Source of the DNA: an uncultured Collinsella sp.
GTDB taxonomy: Bacteria; Actinomycetota; Coriobacteriia; Coriobacteriales; Coriobacteriaceae
Direction: 5' to 3'
DNA length: 42,070 nucleotides
NCBI GenBank assembly: GCA_902493985.1
Contig: CABURR010000013.1
Coordinates: 1-42,070 of the forward strand
The translations under genes were made by a program, and so were the position numbers. Shown here one piece after another: positions 16,853-26,100 of this stretch (its first letter is position 1; the number at the start of each line of letters is the position of its first letter). Under the pieces are notes generated by a model that did not search any database, was not told the DNA's origin, and was given only the letters and a program-made list of their open reading frames with translations.

Positions 16853-19800
16853 CTACATCTGCTTGCGACGACGATCGCTCAGCGTCACACCAGCGGCCAC
16901 GAGGGTGATACCGCCGATGACGAACACCTCGCCCGCAAGAGCGGAGTCATCACCGGTCTGGGCGAGCGCGGCAGGCGCAGCCTGTTTCTTGGCAACGGGG
17001 GCCTTTGCAGCAGCCTGCGCAACCTGAGGCTTGGCCTGCGGCTCAGCCTTGGGATGATACTTGTCGTACTCGGCCTGCGCGGCAGCCAAGGCATCCTTGG
17101 CATCGTCAAGCTCGGCAAGCGCGTCGGCATAGGCGTCGTTGGCGTCGGACAGCTTGGCATCGGCATCGCTCAGGGCAGCCTTGAGACCAGCGGCAGCATC
17201 GACGGCAGCCTTGTAGCGAGCGTAGGCAGCGTTCAGCTTGACCAGCTTCTCGTTGCCCGTCGTGCCCGCGGCAAGGGATGCCTTGTGGTCGACAGCCTCA
17301 AGATCGGCCTTGAGTGCCTCATCGTTGGCAAGCTCGGCCTTGGCCTTGAAGATATCGAGGTTCGCATCGACGACGGCTTCGTTGGCGGCCTCGAGCTGCT
17401 TCTGGGCATCGGCGACACTGGCTACGGCAGCGTCATAGGCGGCCTTGGCGTCGTCGACCGCCTTCTGGGCACCGGCGAAGCGCTCGAAGGCCTTGTTTGC
17501 GGTGGCAAGCTCGTCCTCGGCGGCCTTGGCCTTCGCCTGTGCGTCGGACAGGGTCTGCGTCTTGGCGGCAACTGCCTGCTTGGCGCCCGAAAGAGCGGTC
17601 GCGGCGTGCGTATCTGCGGCCTGAGCCTTGTCAACGCCAGCCCGGGCGGCATCGTCGGCCTTCTTTGCCTCGTCAAGCGAGCCCTGCTTATTCGCAAGGT
17701 CCGCCTGGGCGGCATCGCGCTTGGCGGCAAGGTCCTTGACCGAAGCAGTGGCGTTGTCATACGCCTCATTGGCCTGCTCGGACTTTGCCTTGGCGGCATC
17801 GCGGGCGCTGCGAGCCTTCGCCTTGTGAGCAGCGGCCTCGGCTGCCTTCGTCTTGCTGTCAGCAAGCGTGGCGTTTGCCTTATCGAGAGCTGCCTGGGCA
17901 GTGGCAGCCTCGCCCTTGGCGGTATCGAGGTTCTGCTTGAGGGACTCGATGTCGATTCCGCCGAGTGCGTCCTTCGCGGCGTCGTATGCCGTCTTCGCAG
18001 CGGCGGTGCCGGACTTAGCCTTCTCGTACTCACCCTTGGCGGTGTTCATGTTCACATCTGCTGCGGTGAAAGCGTCCTGGGCGGCATCCTGCCCGTTTAC
18101 AGCTGCGAAGTAAGCTTCCCTAGTAGTTCCAGAGTTCTTCTGCGCCTCGGCGAGCTTGCCCTGAAGCTCCTTGAGCTGCGCCTTCTGCGCCTGCGTGCCG
18201 CCAGCGTTATAGGCAGAGTCGATGTAGTCGTTCACGAGCTTCTTGAACTCGGAGACAGTGAAATCCTTCTGCCCCGTGCTCCCGCTATAGTCGAAAACGG
18301 TTACCTCGGAATCGGTATTCTTACCGCTACCGGTCGCGATGCCGATAGCCTTCGCGCCGGCATCGATGATGTTTAGATAGTGCCCGCACTCATGGTAGAT
18401 GCTGTTGTAGTGCTGGTAGATATAGTAGGAATCATATCGATGGCTTCCAAGTGCGTCACCATACTGCTCGACGTACTTATCGAACGCCTTTTTCTCCTGG
18501 GTGTAGAGACCGGTATATGGCCAGCCAAGCGTATCCTCGGTCTCGCCTCCGGTGTATGCCCCGCCGCCGCCTGCAAGATTCTCACCTTGATCGAAATAGC
18601 AGTTCGAGTGTCCCCAGATGTTCGATGAATATGATGTATTGAGGGCGGCTGCCGCAGTCATGCGGAGGCTGACGCTAAGCTCAGACTGGCCGTTCGCCTT
18701 GCGGAGGTTGTTCTGGGTATCGAGGTAGGTCAGGGCGTTACGCATCTGCTCCAAGGAGAGCGGATTGGTGTCGCGAGACATGTCCTGATCGACGTACTTG
18801 TCATACCAGTCCTGTTTCTCTGTCGTCCCCATGAGCATCGACGCGGCGGTACTTGCATTTGACTTCTGCTGGGCGGTGAAATCGCTGCTGTTGCTGATGT
18901 AGGCCATAAAGCCGAGCATGCCCTTATTGATGACTTCCTGGTCAACGGTCATGTTGGACTTTAGGTCTGTAATCTGCTGCTCAAGAGCCTCAACCTGGGC
19001 ATTAGCAGCGTCATAAGCCTTTTCCGCGGCGTTCGAAGCGGCGCAGGCTGCCTCCCACTCGCTGCGCTTCTGCTTGCGAACTTCGACAAGCTTATCGTAC
19101 GCGGTCTTCTTGTCGGCCTCGGTCTGCTGGGCCTGCTCGTATGCCGTCTTCGCGGCGTCACGCTTACTGGCCGCGTCCTTGTACTCCTTGTTTGCCGCAT
19201 CGTATGCAGACTGGGCAGATGCCACAGCAGCGTTGGCGGCGTTGGCCTTCTCCTGCGCGGCAGCGACGGCAGCCTGGGCGGCCTGCAGGTTCGCCTGGGC
19301 GGTAGCGTCGGCATCCGTCGCGGCATTGAGCTCCGCCTGCGCGGTCTTGAGCTCACCAGCAGCAGCGATCTGGGCGGCCTCAAGCGCACTCAGGTCAACA
19401 CCCGTACCCGAGACGGCAGCATCAAGCGCGGCCTGCGCCTGGTTGAACTTCTGCTGGGCGTTATCGCGCGCGGTGGTTGCGGCTGCGAGAGCAGCGGCAG
19501 TCTCCTGCTTCTTGGCCTGGGCAGTCGTCAAAGCTGCCTCGGTATTCTGCTTTTCCTGCTGAGCGTTGGCCTCGGCAGCCTTGGCCTGGTCCAGATTGGC
19601 CTGTGCAGTAGTAACGGCCTTATTGGCGTCATCGAGCTTTGCCTGCGCGTCCTCGACGGCCTTCTTGGCGGCCTCGTACTCGTCCATACCCATGGCCTCG
19701 AGCTTGGCCTGGGCATCATCGAGGGCCTTCTTGGCCTCATCCTGCTTTGCCTTGGCGTCCTTGAGCGCCTGGGTCTTATCCTCGACACTCTTGTTGGCCT

Positions 19801-20308
19801 GTTCGAGCTGATCGTTCAGGTCGCCCAGCTTCTTCTGCTGCTGCTCGGTCTTTTCGACGGCGGCTTTGAGCTCGTCAATCTTCTCCTGGAGCGCGGCGAC
19901 TTCTGCTGCGTTCTGCTCGATTTCGTTGTCGCTCACAGCCTGCGAGGCCTGATTCTTTTGCTGCTGCGCCTGCTTTTGAGACTGGCCCGCCGCGTCGGCC
20001 TTCTTCTGGGCAGCATCGTAGGCGGCCTGAGCGTCCTTGAGCTGCTTTGCCGATTCCTCGGCCAGCTGGGCAGCCGTCTTTACGACCGCTTGGTTACCGG
20101 CGGCAACGGTATTCTCTACAGAGCTACCCCCCCCCTGAACAGAATCGCCGTTATCGGTTGACGGTGCGGCGATTGCCGCCAGCGGCGACATGAGCGGCTG
20201 AGCGATGAGGCCCGCCGTCAAAACGGTTGCGACGGCGCGGTTGGCAACGCCCTTGACGTTGACGGCCTTAGCCCGAGGCTCAAAGTGTTGTGGGCTGTAG
20301 TTTGCCAT
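16853..20308 (-). CDS. Coiled-coil surface protein with CAP domain and sortase signal
   Basis: This is a 1151-residue predicted wall-anchored protein. Residues 20-48 look like a signal sequence (VANRAVATVLTAGLIA then PLAAIAA). Residues about 75-445 and 705-1090 are Ala/Lys/Glu/Gln-rich heptad-like repeats, strongly coiled-coil. Between them, about 450-700, lies a folded domain with CAP/SCP features: SLRMTAAAALNTSYSSNIWGHSNC, GENLAGGG near 576, and ECGHYLNIID near 645. The end carries LAQTG (about 1115-1119), a hydrophobic stretch and RRRKQM, the layout of a sortase signal with Ala in place of the usual Pro. The ATG has AGGGAG upstream. A G9 tract at codons 58-61 may switch expression. An adhesin or stalk-like surface role is inferred. 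Confidence 0.9.
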   Translation of the reverse strand: MANYSPQHFEPRAKAVNVKGVANRAVATVLTAGLIAQPLMSPLAAIAAPSTDNGDSVQGGGSSVENTVAAGNQAVVKTAAQLAEESAKQLKDAQAAYDAAQKKADAAGQSQKQAQQQKNQASQAVSDNEIEQNAAEVAALQEKIDELKAAVEKTEQQQKKLGDLNDQLEQANKSVEDKTQALKDAKAKQDEAKKALDDAQAKLEAMGMDEYEAAKKAVEDAQAKLDDANKAVTTAQANLDQAKAAEANAQQEKQNTEAALTTAQAKKQETAAALAAATTARDNAQQKFNQAQAALDAAVSGTGVDLSALEAAQIAAAGELKTAQAELNAATDADATAQANLQAAQAAVAAAQEKANAANAAVASAQSAYDAANKEYKDAASKRDAAKTAYEQAQQTEADKKTAYDKLVEVRKQKRSEWEAACAASNAAEKAYDAANAQVEALEQQITDLKSNMTVDQEVINKGMLGFMAYISNSSDFTAQQKSNASTAASMLMGTTEKQDWYDKYVDQDMSRDTNPLSLEQMRNALTYLDTQNNLRKANGQSELSVSLRMTAAAALNTSYSSNIWGHSNCYFDQGENLAGGGGAYTGGETEDTLGWPYTGLYTQEKKAFDKYVEQYGDALGSHRYDSYYIYQHYNSIYHECGHYLNIIDAGAKAIGIATGSGKNTDSEVTVFDYSGSTGQKDFTVSEFKKLVNDYIDSAYNAGGTQAQKAQLKELQGKLAEAQKNSGTTREAYFAAVNGQDAAQDAFTAADVNMNTAKGEYEKAKSGTAAAKTAYDAAKDALGGIDIESLKQNLDTAKGEAATAQAALDKANATLADSKTKAAEAAAHKAKARSARDAAKAKSEQANEAYDNATASVKDLAAKRDAAQADLANKQGSLDEAKKADDAARAGVDKAQAADTHAATALSGAKQAVAAKTQTLSDAQAKAKAAEDELATANKAFERFAGAQKAVDDAKAAYDAAVASVADAQKQLEAANEAVVDANLDIFKAKAELANDEALKADLEAVDHKASLAAGTTGNEKLVKLNAAYARYKAAVDAAAGLKAALSDADAKLSDANDAYADALAELDDAKDALAAAQAEYDKYHPKAEPQAKPQVAQAAAKAPVAKKQAAPAALAQTGDDSALAGEVFVIGGITLVAAGVTLSDRRRKQM
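20127..20135. repeat. Homopolymeric G9 tract in the surface-protein gene
   Basis: Nine Cs on the plus strand, that is nine Gs in the coding strand, span codons 58-61 (Gln-Gly-Gly-Gly). Adding one G creates TAG immediately after the tract; losing one G gives TAG three codons later. Both slipped states therefore truncate the protein just after the signal peptide. Confidence 0.95.
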
Positions 20309-20319
20309 GGCTTTCTCCC

Positions 20320-20349
20320 TTTGACACGGATGTATCCATACGTATCAAA
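20320..20349. promoter_or_regulatory. Operator-like inverted repeat upstream of the surface-protein gene
   Basis: TTTGACACG (20320-20328) and CGTATCAAA (20341-20349) are inverted with one mismatch around 12 bp that themselves hold GGATGTATCC. The site is just upstream of the ribosome site, where a repressor could act. No regulator gene is adjacent. The 307-bp gap (20309-20615) otherwise contains AT-rich promoter-like DNA and no gene that I can support. Confidence 0.4.
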
Positions 20350-20615
20350 CGGTAGCTGTCGATTTTTGAATTCTGTTGCGCAACATTGGCGACCAGCGTA
20401 TTTTTTGAAATTCACGCTCTTGTGCTTCACAGTTTCGTCACATTTGAAGGAGCTGGTGCATCATATTCTCGCGGGATGGAATTGAGCCTGTGATTTGCAT
20501 TTGCTCCCGCGTCATCCGCCCTATCGGATTCCGCATCCAACAGACACCCCGCCCGCCACGGTGTAGAGTTAGGACAACGGGCGCGTTGCGCGGACCGCGC
20601 TGGAACGAGGTGGAC

Positions 20616-21755
20616 ATGGAACTCGATAGACAACAACTCAAGCGACTACGCGAACGCCATCACCGGCGCCACGGCATCCGCCCTGCCCATAGTGAGGCTG
20701 CCGAGCAGGCTGGTCGCTTTTTAAAGCGCGCGTTCAACATTCGCGAGGGACGCGCGCCCTATCACGTGATCCGCAAGCGTTTTGTAAACGGGGCGCGTCT
20801 GACTGGCTCCCACCTATGCATCCTCATCATCGCCATGCTGATCGCGAGCATCGGCCTCGATATCGATTCGGACATCGCCATCGTGGGCGCCATGCTCATC
20901 TGCCCGCTCATGGGCTCGGTCCTTGCCATGGCATACGGCATCGCCACGCTCGACCGCGAGATCACCCTTGAGGCCGTCGCGAGCTTGGCTCTACAGATGG
21001 CCTTTTGCCTGGTCACGTCCACGTTGTACTTTAAGCTCTCGCCCCTTGGCACCACCACGGCCGCCATCATCGACAACTCTACACCCACCGTCTGGGACCT
21101 TACCGTCGCACTCGCAGGCGGCTTTGCAGGCGGGCTGGGCAACTCGCGCGACCAGGAACCCGCCACGCTCATCGCCGGCGTGGCCGTGGCGACCGCGCTC
21201 ATGCCGCCTCTGTGCGCGGCGGGCTATGGCATCGCCATCGCAAGCGGGTCGCTGTTTCTCTCGGCGCTTTACGAGTTTGGCATCAACGTGGTCTTTATCG
21301 CACTCGCGGCCGAAGCCGTGCTGCTTCTTTTGCGCGTGCCGCTCAAGCGCGACCTCAACGGCGACGGCATTGTGACCGCTGAGGAAGACGCCGAGGTCGA
21401 CGAGCTGTCACGCAAAGTGCGCCGCCGCATCATCGTGGGCACGGTGATCTTTGCCATCCCCTGCATCGTTATGACCGCGGGGTCTATTGGCTCGGCGCAG
21501 GCCGGCGTGCAGGACGGCTACGGTGTCACCGAAACTACGCGCGAACTTGCCGCGGTGCTGCCGGGCTTTAAGGATTACGCCGTCGCCGTCGAGACCTCGG
21601 CCACCGAAGGCGACGAGGAGGGCATCGTCGAGCGCCAAACTGTCGCCCATGTGACAACGAGCGAGGCGCTCGGAACGCACGACCGCCACGTCGCCCGCAA
21701 GCTCATCGACCTCAATGTGCCCGATCTCGACCGCGTGGAGTTCGATGTGAAGTGA
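20616..21755 (+). CDS. DUF389 family membrane protein with EF-hand-like loop
   Basis: The product is 379 residues. A basic N-terminus of about 60 residues precedes about six membrane segments. The DUF389 signature stretches are GSHLCILIIAMLIASIGLDIDSDIAIVGAMLICPLMGSV, then GGFAGGLGNSRDQEPATLIAGVAVATALMPPLCAAGYG. Residues 246-257 read DLNGDGIVTAEE, a complete 12-residue EF-hand/dockerin-type calcium loop between membrane segments 5 and 6. The C-terminal end is soluble. The function of DUF389 proteins is unknown. The ATG at 20616 has GAGGT seven bases upstream; the frame opens earlier, but those starts lack ribosome sites. Confidence 0.87.
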   Translation: MELDRQQLKRLRERHHRRHGIRPAHSEAAEQAGRFLKRAFNIREGRAPYHVIRKRFVNGARLTGSHLCILIIAMLIASIGLDIDSDIAIVGAMLICPLMGSVLAMAYGIATLDREITLEAVASLALQMAFCLVTSTLYFKLSPLGTTTAAIIDNSTPTVWDLTVALAGGFAGGLGNSRDQEPATLIAGVAVATALMPPLCAAGYGIAIASGSLFLSALYEFGINVVFIALAAEAVLLLLRVPLKRDLNGDGIVTAEEDAEVDELSRKVRRRIIVGTVIFAIPCIVMTAGSIGSAQAGVQDGYGVTETTRELAAVLPGFKDYAVAVETSATEGDEEGIVERQTVAHVTTSEALGTHDRHVARKLIDLNVPDLDRVEFDVK

Positions 21756-21830
21756 TGCCGGCGCGGGATGAATGCTCGCACGGACGCAAGTTACGACGAG
21801 GCGCAGACGCGATACGGACACGAGCAAATT

Positions 21831-21859
21831 GCGGGGTGCAGTTCACACCCGAGCCCCGC
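21831..21859 (+). terminator. Possible terminator of the DUF389 gene
   Basis: GCGGGG (21831-21836) pairs with CCCCGC (21854-21859) with a GGGTG/CACCC option inside, followed by TCGCTGTTTTATT. It lies between the converging ends of the DUF389 gene and the small gene at 21881. Confidence 0.45.
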
Positions 21860-21880
21860 TCGCTGTTTTATTGCCGTGAA

Positions 21881-22330
21881 TCAGACGTCCGCATTGACAT
21901 CGCCAGACTCTACCGTAAACGCCGGATCGGTGCTCACAAGATAAAATCGGGTCACCTTGCTATCTCTAAATAGATAGAGCTGGCCCTGCTCGCGTCGGCG
22001 TGACATATACGCCACGTGGACCGTACCGAATTCTTCGCCGTTTTCCTTCTTTAATATCAGGATGTTGGGGTCATCCGTACGCTTAAACTGCCCGTCAACG
22101 CAGCTGCCGTCTTTGTCGACCAGTTGCCACCGATGGTTATCCTCTTCAAGAAAGGCCAGGGTTTCCAGACTCGTCTTGTCGTCCCGATAGTAACCGTCAA
22201 TGGCAAACCCTTCGGAAGCGCATTCCTGCATATAGGACGTTTCTCGGCTTATAGCAAACAGCCCTGTAGCGCCCAGGAGCACAGCCAGGCAGACCACTGC
22301 AAGGGTTATCGAAATAGCACGGCGACCCAT
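21881..22330 (-). CDS. Hypothetical small membrane-anchored or secreted protein
   Basis: The product is 149 residues and not recognised. Residues 6-27 form one hydrophobic helix (AISITLAVVCLAVLLGATGLFA), a signal anchor or uncleaved signal. The rest is a small soluble domain rich in beta-prone stretches (RWQLVDKDGSCVDGQFKR, GTVHVAYMSRR, GQLYLFRDSKVTRFYLV), with two cysteines outside the helix that could pair. The ATG is preceded only by a weak GGTTGGG. The 5' leader contains the unusual 8-mer block at 22344-22438. Convergent with DUF389. It has no detectable operon partner. Confidence 0.65.
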   Translation of the reverse strand: MGRRAISITLAVVCLAVLLGATGLFAISRETSYMQECASEGFAIDGYYRDDKTSLETLAFLEEDNHRWQLVDKDGSCVDGQFKRTDDPNILILKKENGEEFGTVHVAYMSRRREQGQLYLFRDSKVTRFYLVSTDPAFTVESGDVNADV

Positions 22331-22343
22331 GTTAGCCCAACCG

Positions 22344-22438
22344 ATAGTTGTTTAACGGAGCGCGAAACATACCTGGAACCTCCGATGTCAGGGGGAACGT
22401 CGCCAGCAGGCTGGCGACAACTATATGTTTCTGACATC
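22344..22438. repeat. Crossed 8-mer complementarity block
   Basis: Words A ATAGTTGT (22344-22351), B GAAACATA (22364-22371) and C GATGTCAG (22384-22391) start exactly 20 bp apart. D GTCGCCAG (22399-22406) forms a tight hairpin with CTGGCGAC (22411-22418). Directly after it, the complements of A (22417-22424), B (22424-22431) and C (22431-22438) follow at exact 7-nt steps, sharing one base at each join. The order is the same on both sides, so A, B and C pairings would cross rather than nest. Confidence 0.9.
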
Positions 22439-22520
22439 AAACCATATGGCTGCCACTCGCGGAGGGGGCATCGGCGAACGGCGTGTTTTCATACTCCATT
22501 GGTCAAACCTAAGTGCAGTG

Positions 22521-23030
22521 CTACAGGTTGTACTTGTACACGCGATAGATGTACTTCTCGGCTTCCATCTCGTAGGTGGCGATGGGCAGTCCGCAGCGAT
22601 CGTACTCGGCAAAGGTCTTGGCCTGACCCGATGCCACGAGCATGCTGTTCGAATTGCCGACGCGCTGCACACTGCTAACGTAGCCCGAGAACGGCACCGC
22701 GATCTGGTCTTCGAGCCCGTAGGTGCGTGCCACCTCGTCCACCGTAAAGATGCGCCCAAACGAATACGAGCCGCGGCTGTAGTCGGTCACCACCGCGGCG
22801 CCCAGCTGGCCCCAGTCGAACTTGGGATAGCTTTCGGCCGCACCAAAGTTGTTGTCGTATAGCAGCACCTGGTAGCGACCAGTCGCGGTCGTCTCGTCGT
22901 TTGGCAGATAGGTCACGCTGTGCTGGCCCGCGTTGAGCGAAAAATCGCCCTGAGCTTGCAGCAGCTTTTCCTCAAAGCCCGAACCGGTCCAAAAATCGGG
23001 CAAGCCCACGGAAGGCTGTAGCAAGGTCAT
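22521..23030 (-). pseudogene. 3' remnant of an aryl-sulfate sulfotransferase gene
   Basis: The 169-residue frame resembles the C-terminal third of arylsulfotransferases (ASST), beta-propeller enzymes that move sulfate between phenolic compounds and are about 580-620 residues long. Matching features are AGQHSVTYLPND, YQVLLYDNNFG, SRGSYSFGRIFTVDEVA, SGYVSSVQRVGNSNSMLVASG and the final YEMEAEKYIYRVYKYNL. The signal peptide, catalytic histidines and first propeller blades are missing. Only 51 more in-frame bases exist upstream before the terminator of the next gene. No clear ribosome site precedes the ATG at 23030. It is most simply a decayed gene cut at its 5' end. Confidence 0.65.
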
Positions 23031-23050
23031 TTGCGCAACATGTGTCCAGC

Positions 23051-23087
23051 AAAAACGGGTGGTAACCGGTACGGCTACCACCCGTTT
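23051..23087 (-). terminator. Terminator of the 1593-residue activase-like gene
   Basis: A perfect 12-bp stem AAACGGGTGGTA (23053-23064) with TACCACCCGTTT (23076-23087) has an 11-nt loop. On the minus strand it ends in TTTTTG. It lies 28 bp past the stop at 23116. Confidence 0.9.
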
Positions 23088-23115
23088 GTCTCATATCCAG
23101 CCCATAGCAGGCAAG

Positions 23116-26100
23116 CTACTTCTTAATGCCGCGTCCCAGGCGCTCAGCGACCGACGCCACGGCACTCTCGTCAACCGAGCCGCAGCTCACACAGCCGTCG
23201 TGGGCACGCATCTGGCCGGTGACCTCGTCCATTGCGAGCGGCGCCACCTTCTCGAGCTTAAAGCCCTTGCCGGCGCGCATGTTCTCCTTCGCCACGCTAA
23301 TCATAAGCTTAATACGGTTAAGCTGGTTGACCTCGGACGCACCGGGGTCGTAGTCCACCGCAACGATGTTGCTCTCGGGATGCTGGCGGCGCAGCTCCTT
23401 GATCACGGCCTTGCCCACCACGTGGTTAGGCAGGCACGCGAAGGGCTGCGTGCAGATGATGTTGGGCGCACCATGGTCGATCAGGTCGAGCATCTCGGCC
23501 GTGAGCAGCCAGCCCTCGCCCATGTTGTTGCACACCGAAAGCACCGTGCGGGCCTTGTCGGCCATGGTGCCGATGCGCTCGGGCGCCTCAAAGCGGCGGG
23601 ACTTTTCGAGCATCTCCTCCACCGGCGTACGCATCCAGTCCACGAGCTTGATGAGCGCCTGCATGCCCGCACGCGTTGTAGCAGAGCTTCCCAGCTCGTC
23701 CTTCTGCAGCTCGGCGTTGCTCATGGAGTACAGGAAGAAGTCGAGCAGGCCCGGCACTACGGCCTCGCAGCCCTCGCGCTCGATGACATCGACCACGTGG
23801 TTGTTGGCCGTAGGGTGGAACTTGACCAAAATCTCACCGACCACGCCCACGCGCGGCTTAGTACCCTCGCCCACGAGCGGCATGGTGTCGAACGCGCGGA
23901 TGGCCTCGCGGCACAGCTTGGTGTAGTTGTGACGGTTGAACTTAGGCGCCAGCTTGCGAGCGCGCGCCATGTACTCCTCATAGAGTGCGTTGGCAGCGCC
24001 GGGCGTGGCCTCGTACGGGCGGCAGCGGTAGAGCATCTGCATCATGACGTCACCAAAGAGCACCGCGTACACGGCCTGCTTAAGCAGCGCCGGCGTAATC
24101 TTAAAGCCGGGATTGTCCTCGCCGAGCGCCACGGCCGAAAGCGAGATTACCGGGATCTCGGGGTGGCCACTCTCGCGCAGCGCCTTGCGGATGAGCGCGA
24201 TGTAGTTGGTGGCACGGCAACCGCCGCCGGTCTGGCTGATGACCACGGCCGTCTTGGACAGGTCGTAACGACCGCTCTCGATGGCCTCCATGATCTGGCC
24301 CGTTACCAGGATCGACGGGTAGCAAATGTCATTGTTCACGTAGCGCAGGCCGGCCTCGACGGCGTCGTGATCGGTCGAGGGCAGCAGCTCCAAGTTGTAG
24401 CCGGCACCGCGGAACACCTCTTTGACCAGGTCAAAGTGGATCGGCGCCATCTGCGGGCACAGGATGGTATAGCCCTCCTCGCGCATCTGCTCGGTAAAGG
24501 GCACCTTGGGCCATGCGGTCGAGGCGCTCTCGCGCTGCGCCTCGAACGTGTACTTGCGGCTCGCGAACGCGGGAGCATCCTTGGAGGGAGTCACCGGCGC
24601 GGCATCACCCTGCTCGTAGGCCTCGCCCGCGGCCGTGGCCTCGGCCAAGCGCTCGGCCTCCTGGTCCTTGAGCGCCGCCATGAGTGAGCGGATGCGGATG
24701 CGCGCGGCGCCCAGGTTGGACACCTCGTCGATCTTGAGCACGGTGTAGATCTTGCCGCTGGCTTCCAGAATCTCCTGCACATGATCGGTGGTCAGGGCAT
24801 CGAGGCCGCAGCCGAAAGAGTTGAGCTGGATCAGGTCCAGATCGTTGCGCATCGTCACAAAACGGGCGACGGCGTACAGGCGGCTGTGGTACATCCACTG
24901 GTCGACGACGCGGATGGGGCGCTCGGGCTTCACGAGATGCGCGAGCGAATCCTCGGTAAAGACCGCAAAGCCAAAGCTCGAGATAAGCTCAGGCAGGGCG
25001 TGGTTGATCTCGGGGTCGTTGTGGTAAGGACGGCCGGCGAGTACGATGCCGTGGCCGCCGTGGTCCTCGACCCACTTAAGAGCCTCCTCGCCCATGGTCT
25101 GGATGTCCTCGTGGAAACGCGCATCGGCCTCAAAGGCAGCGTTGACGGCGGCATCGACCTCGGAGCGCGTGATTTTAGGACCGCGCACGCGACCGCGACC
25201 GGCCTCAGCATCGGCCACACGGTCGACGGCGAGCACCTGGTACAGACGGCGCTTGAGCTCGGTCTTATCGTGATAGGGCACAAACGGATACAGGAACTCG
25301 ATGTTCTGCTCGCGGATCTCGTCGATATTGAGCGCCAGCGCCGTGGGGTAGCTCATGACGATGGGGCAGTTATAGCAGTTACCGGCAGTCGGGTCCTCTT
25401 TGCGCTCCCAGCGCACGCACGGCATCCAGATGAAGTCGACGTCACGGTCGATGAGGTTCATCACGTGGCCGTGGCTCATCTTGGCCGGATAACACACGCT
25501 CTCGGACGGCATGGACTCAATGCCCGCCTGGTAGGTCTTTTTGCTCGACTGGTCGGACAGCTGCACGCTAAAGCCCAGGCGCGTAAAGAACGCGTGCCAG
25601 AAGGGGTAGTTCTCGTACATGTTGAGTGCGCGCGGGATACCCACGGTGCCGCGCGGGGCCTCGTCGGGGCTCAGCACCTCGCGGTTAAAGAGCAGCTCGT
25701 TTTTCTTTTTGAAGAGGTTGGGGGCCTCGGTCTTCTGCTTTTTGTGGCCGGCACCCTTCTCGCAGCGGTTACCGGTAATGAAGCGCCTACCGCCGCCAAA
25801 ATCGTTGACGGTGAGCTGACAGTTGTTGGAGCAACGGCCGCAGCGGACGTGTTTTTGCGTCACGGTGAGGTGCGCGATGTCCTCGGCCGAGAGGATGGTC
25901 GAGGTGCCGTCGGCGCCAGCGCGATCGCGGGCGAGCAGGGCCGCGCCGTAGGCGCCCATGCAGCCGGCGATGTCGGGACGCACGGCATGAACGCCGGTGA
26001 GCTGCTCAAACGCGCGCAGCGTGGCATCGGACATAAAGGTGCCGCCTTGGACGATCACCTGGCTGCCGATCTCCTTGGGGTCGCGCAGCTTAATGACCTT

